The notes under the pieces are model-generated. The model did not search any database. It saw only the letters and a list, made by a program, of their open reading frames with translations, and was not told where the DNA came from. A DNA stretch of 64,000 bases from Arion vulgaris (taxonomy: Eukaryota > Mollusca > Gastropoda > Stylommatophora > Arionidae): positions 87,388,203-87,452,202 of the forward strand of contig CM036753.1 in assembly GCA_020796225.1 (NCBI GenBank), in the 5' to 3' direction. Both the position numbers and the translations under genes were made by a program. Of this stretch, positions 36,535 through 47,594 are shown piece after piece; position 1 is the stretch's first letter, and each line of letters begins with the position of its first letter.

Positions 36535-36910
36535 CACATATGGCTTCTACGAGAGATTTCCATAATTGCCGTTCTGCTACATTTCTACTAAGTGTTTCCA
36601 TGTCAAGTAAAACCTGTCACAACTCTCTTTCCACAGTACTTCCCCGTGTTTCTTTTGGACTACCAATCCTTTTATTAAGATCTGCTGTCGATCGGAGAAC
36701 TGTTCTCGCCAACGCCCCTATTGATAAACGACATACTTACCCATACCATCTTCGTAGTTAATGATGGTCTCCAATAATGCAGTTTGTTCGTGTCAAGAGC
36801 TCGTAAGTAGCTATCATATTTGGCCAGATAATCTGCATGATTGTTCTTAAACATTTATTTTGGAATGCCTTCCAACTTGTGTATGATGTTGAGGGTCATT
36901 TTTCAGCACT
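36535..36910 (-). mobile_element. Non-LTR 3' fragment (family of 62205-62810)
   Basis: On the minus strand 'caacatcatacacaagttgg', 'cattccaaaataaatgttta', 'tggagaccatcattaac' match plus 62450-62580. It includes degenerate GNSSPIDSRS and WKSLVEA-type C-terminal sequence. Confidence 0.8.
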
Positions 36911-37179
36911 CATTACAGCACAATAATACTCACAGGAAACTGCTAAGTCAATTATGACTAATTATACTCTTTGGTGATCTGTAGTCAAATATTTACTCAA
37001 TCATGGTTGATAAAGACTGCTATTATGGGAAGTCACAATTATTACATCTATTAAGAAAAATTGCGAACAAAATAATCTATCACTGATTAACGTGGAGGTA
37101 GAGGCCCTCTTGAATGACATCATCAATGACACAGATGTGGAAAATTTCTTAAACAGTTCATTTCACAAGTTGCAATCTT

Positions 37180-37560
37180 TCTTTCTTTGGATTTAGTTAA
37201 ATACCATGTTTGACATTGATAACAGACTTGGTATAAATAAGCAATTTATCAGTTGTCGCTTGGCCGCAACGTCTATGTTCGGGCATTGGGGACAGTTGGT
37301 ATGTTACTGCATCGACCTTTTGGCATCTAGTCTCGATTTTTCAGTTTATTTTACCATCATCTGTAAAAATACTTCCCATATATCTGAATTGTGTGACCGG
37401 TGTGATGTTTGCATTGTTCACATGTGTGTTGATTTGGTTAGTTGATCTACTTATTGTCGTGGCTTCTGTTTTGGTGGTGTTACTTCTCATGTTGTCTTTT
37501 TCACAAACAGATTGTAATGCAGACGTGTGTTGTTGGGAGTTTATGTTCCCTCTCGTATAT
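37180..37560 (-). mobile_element. Composite non-LTR element, RT C-terminal segment
   Basis: The minus strand reads CEKDNMRSNTTKTEATTISR, then VTQFRYMGSIFTDDGKI and KVDAVTYQLSP. This is the 'N..KTE.M.IS.. QFRYLGS.FT.DG' part that follows the RT active site. It continues the elements at 38330-39620 in the same orientation, with the MITE cluster between them. Confidence 0.85.
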
Positions 37561-37639
37561 TAATTAGACACTGGACGTCGGAACAAAAGGAGTTCGTTGA
37601 TTGAGTTAACTTCGTTGTGTGTGTTGTTTTCTTGATTTG

Positions 37640-37916
37640 CTTCGTACGTTATTTTGTCGGTATATATATATATCAGTGGCGGCTCGTAGTTATTTTGTCG
37701 GTATATATATCAGTGGCGGGTCGTCGTTATTTTGTCGGTATATATATATATATCGTGGCGGCTCGTAGTTATTTTGTCGGTATATATATATATCAGTGGC
37801 GGCTCGTAGTTATTTTGTCGGTATATATATATATCAGTGGCGGCTCGTAGTCATTTTGTCGGTATATATATATATCAGTGGCGGCTCGTAGTTATTTTGT
37901 CGGTATATATATATAT
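37640..37916. repeat. Minisatellite built from a MITE end plus its flank, about 7 copies
   Basis: The unit (about 39-43 bp) is CAGTGGCGGCTCGTAGTTAT followed by TTTGTCGGTATATATATAT. Its first 14-17 bases equal the terminal inverted repeat of the MITE family; the rest equals the unique flank seen just left of the first copy ('cgttattttgtcggtatata'). The last copy runs into the full element at 37917. Confidence 0.92.
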
Positions 37917-38228
37917 CAGTGGCGGTCGAGTCATTTTTCTTGGTGGGGCCAGAGAACAATATCGGAAACATCATGGTTTTTTGAGTTTTTACAATTACTA
38001 TCTGTTCTGCAACAGCTTGATATTAACGAGAGTTGGCTATTAAAGAACATAAAATCAAGGACAATTAAATATTTCGGACACATAAAGCAACATGAGTGCA
38101 TACAGAACATAAAAAAAAATTATTGGCCCCCTAGAGCGGGAATTCTTTGTCTAAAATAATAAGTACATGTTACTCAATATTTTTGGTAGGGCCGGGCCCC
38201 ACTGACCCTTAATGACGAGCCGCCCCTG
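37917..38228. mobile_element. hAT-type MITE carrying a captured retroelement piece
   Basis: The left end is CAGTGGCGGTCGAGTCAT and the right end GACGAGCCGCCCCTG; the flanks are ATATATAT at 37909-37916 and 38229-38236. Between the MITE parts, about 38010-38150 encodes IKSRTIKYFGHIKQHECIQN, the 'YFGHIKRH' region of a non-LTR element. At 312 bp it is about twice the length of the sister MITEs. Confidence 0.85.
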
Positions 38229-38329
38229 ATATATATTGAAGAGCAAAGGGGAAAACCTCACACCAGATGTTAGTTAAAATTCGTCTATCAAACCGTCATT
38301 TGTTCTTACTAAGCTTGGTCAATTTTAGC

Positions 38330-39620
38330 ACAGTGATCTAGCATTATCTAGAAGTTGTCCTTGAATTCCGTATTCGTTTAGTATGGTCCACAGTTTATTT
38401 CTGTCCACTATTTTAAAAGCATTTTCTTGGTCTATAAATGCTATGTTGAGTTTGTCATATTCGATAGTGGTTTCGCTTGGTTGCCTTAACATAAACAGGG
38501 AGTCCGTACAGCACTTTCCCTTTCTAAGTCAAATTGAACTTTACTCAGTTGTGATCCTACAGTTGGTTTTATTCTTGTCTCTAGAACTTTGATGTATAAT
38601 TTTCCTACATGACGTGAACGTCTGTAGCTCAAGCGGTACTGAGCTCGATAACAACCCAAGCGTACCCGGTTCAAACTCCACGGCGGGCACATTTAGAAGC
38701 AAATTAGTTCCTTGGATTTTACAAACGTTAAAAGTAGACCTCACCGTTCAGAAAGCAAAGGCATACTACTGACCACATAAGTGGTGCCTAGAACATCGAT
38801 CATTCGTTTACTGTTGTTGGTGACTACGTCCTGTAAAGGATATGCCACCGTTTTCACATTGACTTACTAGTGATATACCCCTGTATGTATTACATTCTCT
38901 TTTATTGACTTTTTTTTCAAATCGGAGTTATAAATGGCTTTTTACCAGTCTTCGGAGTCTTCTCTTTGTGTTCATGCTGCAATGAATATTCTGTGCAACT
39001 ATTTGATTCTTGTTTCTCCGCATACTTGGATTGCTTCATTTGTAATACCGTCTATGCCCGCTGCATTGTGTCGTGGATTTCTCGTTGTAACTGCCTCAAT
39101 CTCATAGATTAGTATATTTGGTTAATATCTGTGGTGATTTGTAACATATCTTTTTTTGTGTTAATAATGGATTAAGCAGTTTTTGGAAGTATTCTTTCCA
39201 TATTTTTCACTTTACTATTATATTGAATATAGCTAGGTGTTTCGTTCTTGTCGTTGATAAGTTCTGTGAGATTGAAGTTTTCATCTCTTATTCTCATGGA
39301 TTTCACTCTATTTAAAATGTCTCTTGGTCGTTCTTTGCAAACAGTTGTTAGTTGTTCACCGTAAAATTGCCACGAGTCTGTCTTTGCTAGTTTGATTTTA
39401 TGTTCTGTGTGTCTTTTTGCATTTGTGTATGGTTCATATTCTTCTTGGGTTGTACATGTTATCCATGTCTTAAATAGTTTCTTCTTAACTTTTATTGATT
39501 CCTTATATTCATTGTTCCACCATGTGTAGCAGTGGATTTGAAATGTCCTGGAAGAATATCCTGGGCACGGCAACCATAAAAGCTGAGGTGTATCAGTGAA
39601 CGTGATGATGAACACTCCTT
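38330..39620 (-). mobile_element. Composite non-LTR element, linker and RT N-terminal to motif A
   Basis: The minus-strand frame at 39172-39615 reads WWNNEYKESIKVKKKLFKTW and KLAKTDSWQFYGEQL, the linker between endonuclease and RT. Downstream come RNPRHNAAGIDGITNEAIQ (RT motif 0/1) and KLNIAFIDQENAFKIVDRNK (motif A region). Frameshifts and stops separate them. A tRNA-like SINE piece (38600-38700) interrupts it. Confidence 0.85.
38600..38710 (+). mobile_element. tRNA-like SINE fragment
   Basis: It has an A-box-like TAGCTCAAGCGGTACTGAGC and a B-box GGTTCAAACTCC with normal tRNA spacing, but the acceptor ends do not pair, so it is not a tRNA gene. Confidence 0.6.
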
Positions 39621-40668
39621 CTTTCTCTCAATCTGTTTGTTTGGCCACGGCACCACCGGTATTTACACCTGACTAAAGATGATTGCAGTTTTCTTGAAAA
39701 GTTATCTTTCTGCTGCTGTAAGATCTAGAAAATCACTCTCACCAGAAATAAATTCACAAATGCCAACATCTCAGATGAAATTAATTACTCACTGCAAACC
39801 TTGCTGAGAACTTCATCACTCTATTTTTACATGAAATTAAAACAACAATTCCACCAAATCAACATATCTCTAGAGATCCCAAGGCTCGACCGAAAAATGT
39901 ACACTGTCTAAAATATCTACGTAGGCTTACCAGAGCCAAAATCCCTACTGGTCCATCAAATCTTCCATGACCACTGGATCTCTATAATCGCAGTGTCCCT
40001 CTGCTCGAGCCCCCTGCACAACAACTCTTGTCCGTTGTGCTTGTTCAATATCTCTATAGTCTCTACTGTCTCTGTCTCTCTGCTGTCCGAATTCCATCCC
40101 CGAGTATTTATACCAGGCTGGTATTACGCAATCTATATTCCCCCCGAAAGATCTAGTTAGGAGTTGTTGATTTCAAAAATACTAAGCACATTAAAACTTT
40201 AACCATTTCATTGGTCTGTTTTATTTCAACCTACCAATAATTTTCTCCGCTTGTTTACTATAAACTGCACAGTACGTCAATCTGTTCTCGAACATGGTTC
40301 TAGTAAACATGGAATTTTCCTATCTGTCTTTAATGCATCGTCATTTCCAAAAATGCGTTGTTACCAAACCTTCAAGCAGTACATTGTTCAAAAATACCCC
40401 GGATATCACGTGATGTTTACTAGACAATACATTTCCAAATTGCGTCCAATTTTCTTAGGTACACTTTTTTTCTTTCTCCTAGACTTGCTAAGATTTTATT
40501 ATATAGCCTGGTCATTCCTTCCTTGCTTGCATTTTACTAGAAATATATCTTTACTTATTATCTCCTGGTATAAATAACCTCACTGCAACACATGCTGTTG
40601 CTTTCTTACATCCTCACATTAATTGTTACTTCCCACATAATGTATTCAACGTTTTGAACATTGCTGTA
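39621..40668. other. No feature recognised
   Basis: About 1 kb between the non-LTR linker and the piggyBac-like element. It may hold decayed parts of the split non-LTR element, but I cannot show that. Confidence 0.35.
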
Positions 40669-41577
40669 TTAAGGGGTTATGCTACAGGATTTCTCAACTT
40701 TCTTATCTCTCAATAAAATTATGTGATACATAGCAGTTACTACTAGAGTGGTCTAAAATAAAAATTTATATCTTTCGCATTAATAAATTATCGGGTTGCC
40801 ATGGAAACGGCAGCCATGTTGGATCGTAAACAACGTCGTACGGTCTCCAAACAGAGTAAAATAAATAACAATTGCAATTTTTTCTGATTGCACAGCCTAA
40901 ATATACCAATATTCTGGGTACCTGACAACTTTAAATTGTTGTGTAACATGTAACTGATCTTTGGGGGTGAAACGAATAAGACCTACCCAATTCACAGTCA
41001 AACATAGCACCCATTGGTTAATTAAAAAATTCATATATATTTATTAGATTGAGAAAGGTGCATTTTCTGTTGTCTAGTCCCTTCCATATTAATAGATACA
41101 TGTCTGCGCCTAATCTCATATTGATATCTTGAAGATTTCTTTCACTGTGGAAAACGTACATTACCCACGTTAACGAAATTTACAAATGGGAGAAAACTGC
41201 GTTTTAAAAATGTAATGTGAATTTAGTTTAAATTGTCAGGGAAATCGTCTGTTGGAGCATACAGTCATTGTCTAGCCTAATTAAATCTAATATACCTGTT
41301 AGTACTCAGATCAAGCTTTACAATGATACATGACTCGATTAGGTTAATTGAATGCCATACACTGTATCTAGGGACAAAGAAAGACAATTGTAGACATTTT
41401 CTATAACGAATTTTTAGAGGGTAGGGCTGTTCAAAAATAATTTTGATTCGGGATCATAAATAAAAACTCTTTACGTAATTTGATTGTAGAGATGCAATAC
41501 TAACATAATATGATGAATTTGAAAAATCGATATATTTAACATATAATGACCCAACCGTCAGTAGTATAACCCCTTAA
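40669..41577. mobile_element. piggyBac-like non-autonomous element (TTAA target)
   Basis: The left end is TTAAGGGGTTATGCTAC; the right end is its inverse with one change (GTAGTATAACCCCTTAA). TTAA at both borders (40669-40672, 41574-41577) is the hallmark target of piggyBac-type transposition. The 0.9-kb interior has no transposase frame. Confidence 0.82.
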
Positions 41578-41597
41578 ATACTTCCCATTCTTAATGT

Positions 41598-41752
41598 CAG
41601 TGACGGCTCGTGGTCATTTTTCTTGGTGGGGCCAGACACCAATTTTCGGAAAAATCATGATTTTTTAGCATTCACTATTCCGGGAAGTTATTCCCCCTAT
41701 CGATTATTTGTGGGGCCGGTCCCTACTACCCCTTAATGACGAGCCGCCCCTG
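41598..41752. mobile_element. hAT-type MITE with 8-bp TSD (2 mismatches)
   Basis: It starts CAGTGACGGCTCGTGGTCAT and ends AATGACGAGCCGCCCCTG. The flanks are CTTAATGT (41590-41597) and CTTGGTGT (41753-41760). Internal GGTGGGGCCAGAC and GGGGCCGGTCCC match the family. Confidence 0.88.
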
Positions 41753-41764
41753 CTTGGTGTACAT

Positions 41765-42458
41765 TGTTTGTACTTGCTAGTAGCATTGTGAATATAGGCC
41801 TACCTTTCAGCGTGTTGTGGATATCGTTTTTGGTGGTTTCCTCTTCAAGTTTTTTTTTTCATATTAGTGACAACTATTTGCTTTTTTTATTATTCTGTGT
41901 GTTCCTTTTTGTACATAATTGGGTTAATACGACAGATCGGTTGTCAGTATCTACGTCGATGTTGAGAATTCCTCATGAATCTATTACGTTTGTCCTTTTT
42001 CGTTGTCTAGTAAGTATGTAGTCAATATGTGATGACAGTTGCATGTTGTTCCATCTGTACCAAGTTTGAATGTTGCTTTTATTATGCTGGAAAAGTGCGT
42101 TGGTTATGACCAAGTCGTGTTCAAAACATAAGTTGATAAGCTCTTCTCTGTTACTATTACGTTCTGCCCTATTGTCGCTGACATTACCAAGGCACGTTTC
42201 TTGTCCTTTTCCTTCCTTCTATACCGTTGAAATCATCTCTCAGGATAAGCTCATTCGTGTATCGGTCAGCTGCTCAAAGAATTATTATCTTTGCTGTTCA
42301 CTTTAATTACCATTGCATGGGGCATACATATGTATAATATTGTTTTATCTTGTTCTATGATTTGTACAAGTACCATTCTCTCTGATATATACTCTACTTC
42401 GTTTATGTGTTTCGCTTTCTGTGGGTGTATAATGAAGCCAACTGCCCGTCTGCCCAGC
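41765..42458 (-). mobile_element. Composite non-LTR element, endonuclease domain
   Basis: The minus strand reads VGFIIHPQKAKHINEVEYIS, ERMVLVQI, then DNELILRDDFNGIEGRK, NREELINLCFEHDLVITNAL and TWYRWNNMQLSSHIDYILTR. The order (ER...VQI, DFN, TW, S.IDYI) is that of apurinic-type endonucleases of non-LTR elements. In family members GDFN is usual; here it reads RDDFN. Confidence 0.85.
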
Positions 42459-42655
42459 GTGTTCGTAGCACGTTGGACTACGGGTGACTATCCCTCTGTG
42501 TGTGCGGGTTCAATTCCGCGGGATGGCACAAAAAGCCACAGATTCCCAGATTTACGGTGTTCGTGGCACCGAACCGAAGGGTTACGATGTCCATGGCACC
42601 GAGCCGAAGAGCTGAAAAGTTCAAGTGCTTCTGGATCGGAAATGAAAAAAATGCA
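42459..42655 (+). mobile_element. tRNA-derived SINE inserted in the endonuclease domain
   Basis: Head AGCGTGTTCGTAGCACGTTG, B-box GGGTTCAATTCCG, body TTTACGGTGTTCGTGGCACC and CATGGCACCGAGCCGAAGAG, then GGAAATGAAAAAAATG. The flanks share 'gccaact' and 'gtctg' pieces, a possible imperfect TSD. The host non-LTR frame resumes on the other side. Confidence 0.85.
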
Positions 42656-42840
42656 GCCAACTTGTCTGACCCTTTCTGTTTCATTTACTCCGCTCAATAA
42701 TAGCACATATTTTTCGTAGGGCTCTTTAATGTTATAGCCTTTTCTTCCCGTATCTGCTATTCCTAGTATTTCTCTCATGAATTTTAGTAACCCCATATCG
42801 TTATCAACAAGCCTAACTAACGTTTAGTTTTGCTGTTTAT
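42656..42840 (-). mobile_element. Composite non-LTR element, endonuclease N-terminal part
   Basis: The minus strand reads MGLLKFMREILGIADTGRKG, YNIKEPYEKYVLLLSG and VNETERVRQVG, joining across the SINE to VGFIIHPQ. This fixes the order and orientation of the split element. Confidence 0.8.
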
Positions 42841-42959
42841 GTCACGTTCCATTTCCGCGGCTTATTTAACGGGCTAGTTCTTGAAGGCCGGTGAGTTGTT
42901 TTGATCTTGTTTGTGTACTTTTGTGAAACTTTGTGCTTTAAAAATCCTCTTACCTTCAT

Positions 42960-43428
42960 TCCGCTCGAAATATTGTTTGTATATGAAATATTGTTTGTAT
43001 ATGAAATGTTGTCTCTTGTATATGAAATATTGTTTGTATATGAAATATTGTTTGTATATGAAATATTGTCTCTTGTATATGAAATATTGTCTCTTGTATA
43101 TGAAATATTGTCTCTTGTATACGAAATGTTGTCTCTTGTATATGAAATATTGTTTGTATATGAAATGTTGTCTCTTGTATATGAAATATTGTTTGTATAT
43201 GAAATATTGTCTCTTGTATATGAAATATTGTCTCTTGTATATGAAATATTGTCTCTTGTATATGAAATATTGTCTCTTGTATATGAAATATTGTCTCTTG
43301 TATATGAAATATTGTCTCTTGTATATGAAATGTTGTCTCTTGTATATGAAATGTTGTCTCTTGTATATGAAATGTTGTCTCTTGTATATGAAATATTGTT
43401 TGTATATGAAATGTTGTCTCTTGTATAA
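42960..43428. repeat. Minisatellite of mixed 18-bp and 21-bp units, about 24 copies
   Basis: The units are GAAATATTGTCTCTTGTATAT (21) and GAAATATTGTTTGTATAT (18), with ATGTTG variants. All lengths are multiples of three, so three long frames stay open. It abuts a minus-strand retroelement 3' end at 43430. Confidence 0.96.
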
Positions 43429-43600
43429 ACTACACTGTCTTTTGTAAGTCACACAGAGGTGTATGCAGTTTTCTTTCTAGTGTTGTTTCATTAGGCTAGT
43501 GAGTTTGCTTAAGTATACATGTATTTCAGTCACATTTGATAGAATATTACTAGCAACAATATGTGGCTGTCCACCAATGAAGAGATTGTAGACAATCGCC
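43429..43600 (-). mobile_element. 3' fragment of RNase H-type non-LTR (family of 32540)
   Basis: The minus strand reads GGQPHIVASNILSNVTEI and, after shifts, CVTYKRQC-type sequence. At DNA level 'actgtcttttgtaa.tcacacagaggt' equals 32567-32595. It leads directly into the 21-bp array. Confidence 0.8.
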
Positions 43601-43794
43601 CGGTCTAGAAATCTCTTCTTATCCTGACACTGTAAGGCAACAAAGGGTTAGGGAAAGATATGAAGATACCGATGAATATAATCTAACAGAAAACTGCAGC
43701 TTTGAAATGTAGAATTATTAATGGAATAATTAAACGTATTTCGGAGAGACAGTTATAAACAAATAAATATGTACTAGAAAAGATAGCAATGAAG

Positions 43795-44790
43795 AGTGTC
43801 CTTTCTTTTCTCTAATCATGTTTTGCCTCACAGCGTCAAGGATAAGAAGAGATTTCTAGAACGGGCTTTTGTGTGCTCTTCATAAACAGTGTTTTTCGTC
43901 GCCTCTGTTATCTCTGAGATCCACATTTCGCGTGGATGGTATTTTGTTTTGTAACCACTGTATTGAAGCAACATTGCTCTAACATCGCACTGTCTGTTGG
44001 TAATCTGCTTATGAGGCCGAACCATTTTACTTGTTGTTTCTTGATGAAGTTCGGTACTGATGTATCAAATTTTCCCCTGATGTCTTCATTTTTAAACTGG
44101 CCTCTTCTTGTTACTCCCAGCATTCTGCATAGCCACTTCATCTCTGTCGTGACTAGTTTTCTTCTATCGTTTGATGTCAGCGTCCAGGTTTGGTCCTGAT
44201 AGCATAATATAGGGAGAGAAATAGTGTGTTGAACAATGCCCTTTTTTGTGTTCATGGTGACCATGTTTGCATTTCAAAATTGGCGCCATTTGTCCTTTTA
44301 TTTGATTTGCTTTGTTGCATCTATGTTGGATTACGTTAATTATTCTTCAGTTTGCTTAAATAATGCTCCCAAGGTACGTAAAGTCTTTGACTGATTTTAA
44401 TGGACGTTTGTCGATGTAGATATTGGTAGCGTTTTCTTGTCTGGCGAATGTCATTACTTCGGTTTTGTCGATGTTTATTCTCATATTGTTTTTCATTGTA
44501 TGTTAACTTGAGTCTGTTAACGTGTTGTTGTAGCTGTTTCTCTGTTGTTGATATAATTGCTTGATCGTCAGCAAAACGAAATTCGTTTAAGAGTTCCCAA
44601 AGGTTGTTCCCTTCCCTAGTTCTAGCTATTTTGCAGATTTAATCGATAAGTGTGATGAGTATCAGCTGTGATAGTACACATCTTTGTCTTACCCCTGACC
44701 CAGCTTAGAACTTTTCTGATAGCCCTGTGTTTGTTCTAAACGTGCACTGGATGTTCATATAGAGAAAAAAATGAAAATCGTGGCATATCC
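43795..44790 (-). mobile_element. Non-LTR retrotransposon, RT motif C to 3' end
   Basis: The minus strand carries NEFRFADDQAIISTTEKQLQ (RT active-site FADD), RLKLTYNEKQ, then CYQDQTWTLTSNDRRKLVTT, EMKWLCRMLGVTRRG, KQQVKWFG and RSRNLFLS. Frameshifts are frequent. The family also occurs at 26555-26810. Confidence 0.9.
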
Positions 44791-45789
44791 TAAAGAACGT
44801 AGCCATCAACCACAGTAAACGAGTCTAGGCGCCACTTATACGTTCAGTAGTTTGCCACTGCTTTCTGAGGTCTATTTTAACCTTTTGTAAAAATCCCACG
44901 GAAGAGACTTGCATAGATTAATTAGATTATCATTAACTCTATAGATTGGCAATATTTTCCATAACTTGTTTCTATCTACGCGGCGGTCGGAGTGGATTAT
45001 TGAAAGTGATTAAACAGAGACGATAAGTACATTAGACACATAAATATGACACTGTTGAAGGGCATACTGAAGCAAAAAGTTGTGAACAAATGAGCACAAG
45101 ATAGACAGCGATATAATTGAGAGGAGAAATAAATAAATAAACGAAGAACAGTGCAACAGAATGCATAACCCTGGTAAGAAATAGGAAGGATTGGAGATTC
45201 ACTGCAGTTGACCTCCGATGCGAAATGACACGTAATTAATCATGATGATTGGGTGTATGTGTGCTTAGTCCTGGTGTTAGATCAAGGCTTATTTGTTGAA
45301 ACGTGGACATGTTTGTAGCTGGAATTATGTAAAACTTCTTCAATTCGTTTTTGTTTTCCAAACAACAATTGTTCTCACATTAATTCTTTAAAATAAAAAA
45401 AAAACTGTCCCTGAATTAAATACACCGTCCACAACTAAGCGTTGCACTTTAAAATAACATCTTATTGTTTGTTTAACGATTTGTTTTCTTGAACTAATTA
45501 CTTCAGCGAAACGATTTTTTATAAGCTGATGTTAACAACTTTGTCATGTACTTTTGGGAGATTGCAGGAACAAGGACATGTAAACAGGAAATTACAAGAC
45601 GCAGATTATGATGGATGGGTTACTACAAACAGTGCCAACTATTAGTGTTGACTGTGCTACAAAGGTCACTACCAATATTCAATGTTATGAAATCTACAAG
45701 AGAAGTGGATGGCCAAAAATATATTAAGAAGGGATGTTATTATTACATTCCTCTCCTACTGTGATATGTTAACAAGAAACTGTCGGTTT
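44791..45789. other. No gene seen
   Basis: AT-rich. Between 45245 and 45360 'aaggcttatttgttgaaacg' resembles in style the GGCC..GGTCGAAACG motif of 6800, but is too short to group. Confidence 0.35.
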
Positions 45790-46160
45790 AAAAACCCCAT
45801 ACAAGGGACTGCAAGCAATTTCTTCATATCACTCTATCTTAGGTAACTTGTTCAATTTCTTCTATAGAATTGAGTCCGATATTTCTCGAATCTCTCAACA
45901 AAGTTCGTTTTAGGGTTTATTATGTGAGTTCTTTCTGTCTGGTGCCCGATATCTCCTATTTCAATGACTGCCTTGTGATTCTTGATCATTTCTTGTAATG
46001 CTTTATCTGTTCAGCCTCTAACCTCGCTTAACCAAATATATCCAGTCTGTATTGCTTCGTTTTCTCAGCAAAATGTACTGATTTTTTTAGATGTCATTGT
46101 TCTGACATTCCAGAATTCAAATTTTCAGTCTATCATTTTAAGCCAAGTAATGTACGCATT
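45790..46160 (-). mobile_element. Non-LTR endonuclease fragment
   Basis: The minus strand reads FEFWNVRTMTSKKISTF, GYIWLSEVRG and later IEIGDIGHQTERTHIINPKT. 'WNVRTM......LSEVRG' is the opening of the endonuclease domain. It has stops and is isolated. Confidence 0.75.
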
Positions 46161-46346
46161 GGGTTGTTGATTTTCGCAAAACAACTTTCCCCAGCAACTG
46201 TCAGTGCCCGTACACCACATTGCTGATCTGCTTACCTTCTTGTAAGGTTCAGTAGCTATAAAAATTACTTGTAGTGAGATAGCTGGTTTCCCTCAAACGC
46301 CCTCCTCCTTTATCATCCGGGCTTGAAAACGAGAGTTGTGAAGTTA

Positions 46347-47594
46347 AGAAGAGGTATAAGGACTACTATATGAAGAAGTCAACAGATGTCTTCGGGCATA
46401 TTCTCAAGCTGAGATGTTTGAGGTATAGGGAATACTGTATGAAGAAGTCAACAGATGTCTTCGGGCATATTCTCAAGCTGAGATGTTTGAGGTATAGGGA
46501 CTACTGTATGAAGAAGTCAACAGATGTCTTCGGGCATATTCTCAAGCTGAGATGTTTGAGGTATAGGGAATACTGTATGAAGAAGTCAACAGATGTCTTC
46601 GGGCATATTCTCAAGCTGAGATGTTTGAGGTATAGGGAATACTGTATGAAGAAGTCAACAGATGTCTTCGGGCATATTCTCAAGCTGAGATGTTTGAGGT
46701 ATAGGGAATACTGTATGAAGAAGTCAACAGATGTCTTCGGGCATATTCTCAGGCTGAGATGTTTGAGGTATAGGGAATACTGTATGAAGAAGTCAACAGA
46801 TGTCTTCGGGCATATTCTCAAGCTGAGATGTTTGAGGTATAGGGAATACTGTATGAAGAAGTCAACAGATGTCTTCGGGCGTATTCTCAAGCTGAGATGT
46901 TTGAGGTATAGGGAATACTGTATGAAGAAGTCAACAGATGTCTTCGGGCATATTCTCAAGCTGAGATGTTTGAGGTATAGGGAATACTGTATGAAGAAGT
47001 CAACAGATGTCTTCGGGCATATTCTCAAGCTGAGATGTTTGAGGTATAGGGACTACTGTATGAAGAAGTCAACAGATGTCTTCGGGCATATTCTCAAGCT
47101 GAGATGTTTGAGGTATAGGGAATACTGTATGAAGAAGTCAACAGATGTCTTCGGGCATATTCTCAAGCTGAGATGTTTGAGGTATAGGGAATACTGTATG
47201 AAGAAGTCAACAGATGTCTTCGGGCATATTCTCAAGCTGAGATGTTTGAGGTATAGGGAATACTGTATGAAGAAGTCAACAGATGTCTTCGGGCATATTC
47301 TCAAGCTGAGATGTTTGAGGTATAGGGAATACTGTATGAAGAAGTCAACAGATGTCTTCGGGCATATTCTCAAGCTGAGATGTTTGAGGTATAGGGAATA
47401 CTGTATGAAGAAGTCAACAGATGTCTTCGGGCGTATTCTCAAGCTGAGATGTTTGAGGTATAGGGAATACTGTATGAAGAAGTCAACAGATGTCTTCGGG
47501 CATATTCTCAAGCTGAGATGTTTGAGGTATAGGGAATACTGTATGAAGAAGTCAACAGATGTCTTCGGGCATATTCTCAAGCTGAGATGTTTGA
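46347..47594. repeat. 69-bp satellite, 18 copies with an 8-unit higher-order repeat
   Basis: The unit is TATGAAGAAGTCAACAGATG, TCTTCGGGCATATTCTCAAG, CTGAGATGTTTGAGGTATAG, GGAATACTG. Sixty-nine is 23 codons, so the plus strand is open for 429 codons and the minus strand for two identical 175-codon frames offset by 552 bp. Variant units (GACTAC at units 2 and 10, GGGCGTA at units 8 and 16) recur eight apart. It is a satellite ORF, not a gene. Confidence 0.96.

Noticed and set aside
38600..38710. Functional tRNA gene
   Set aside because: A- and B-box-like sequences are present but the acceptor and other stems do not pair. The same applies to 35537, 42459, 48585, 3623 and 11790.
42874..43452. 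Tyr-rich repeat proteins on both strands
   Set aside because: An 18/21-bp minisatellite open in several frames.
46347..47594. CRISPR-like array
   Set aside because: The repeats are contiguous with no unique spacers, and the context is eukaryotic. The same holds for every other array in the window.
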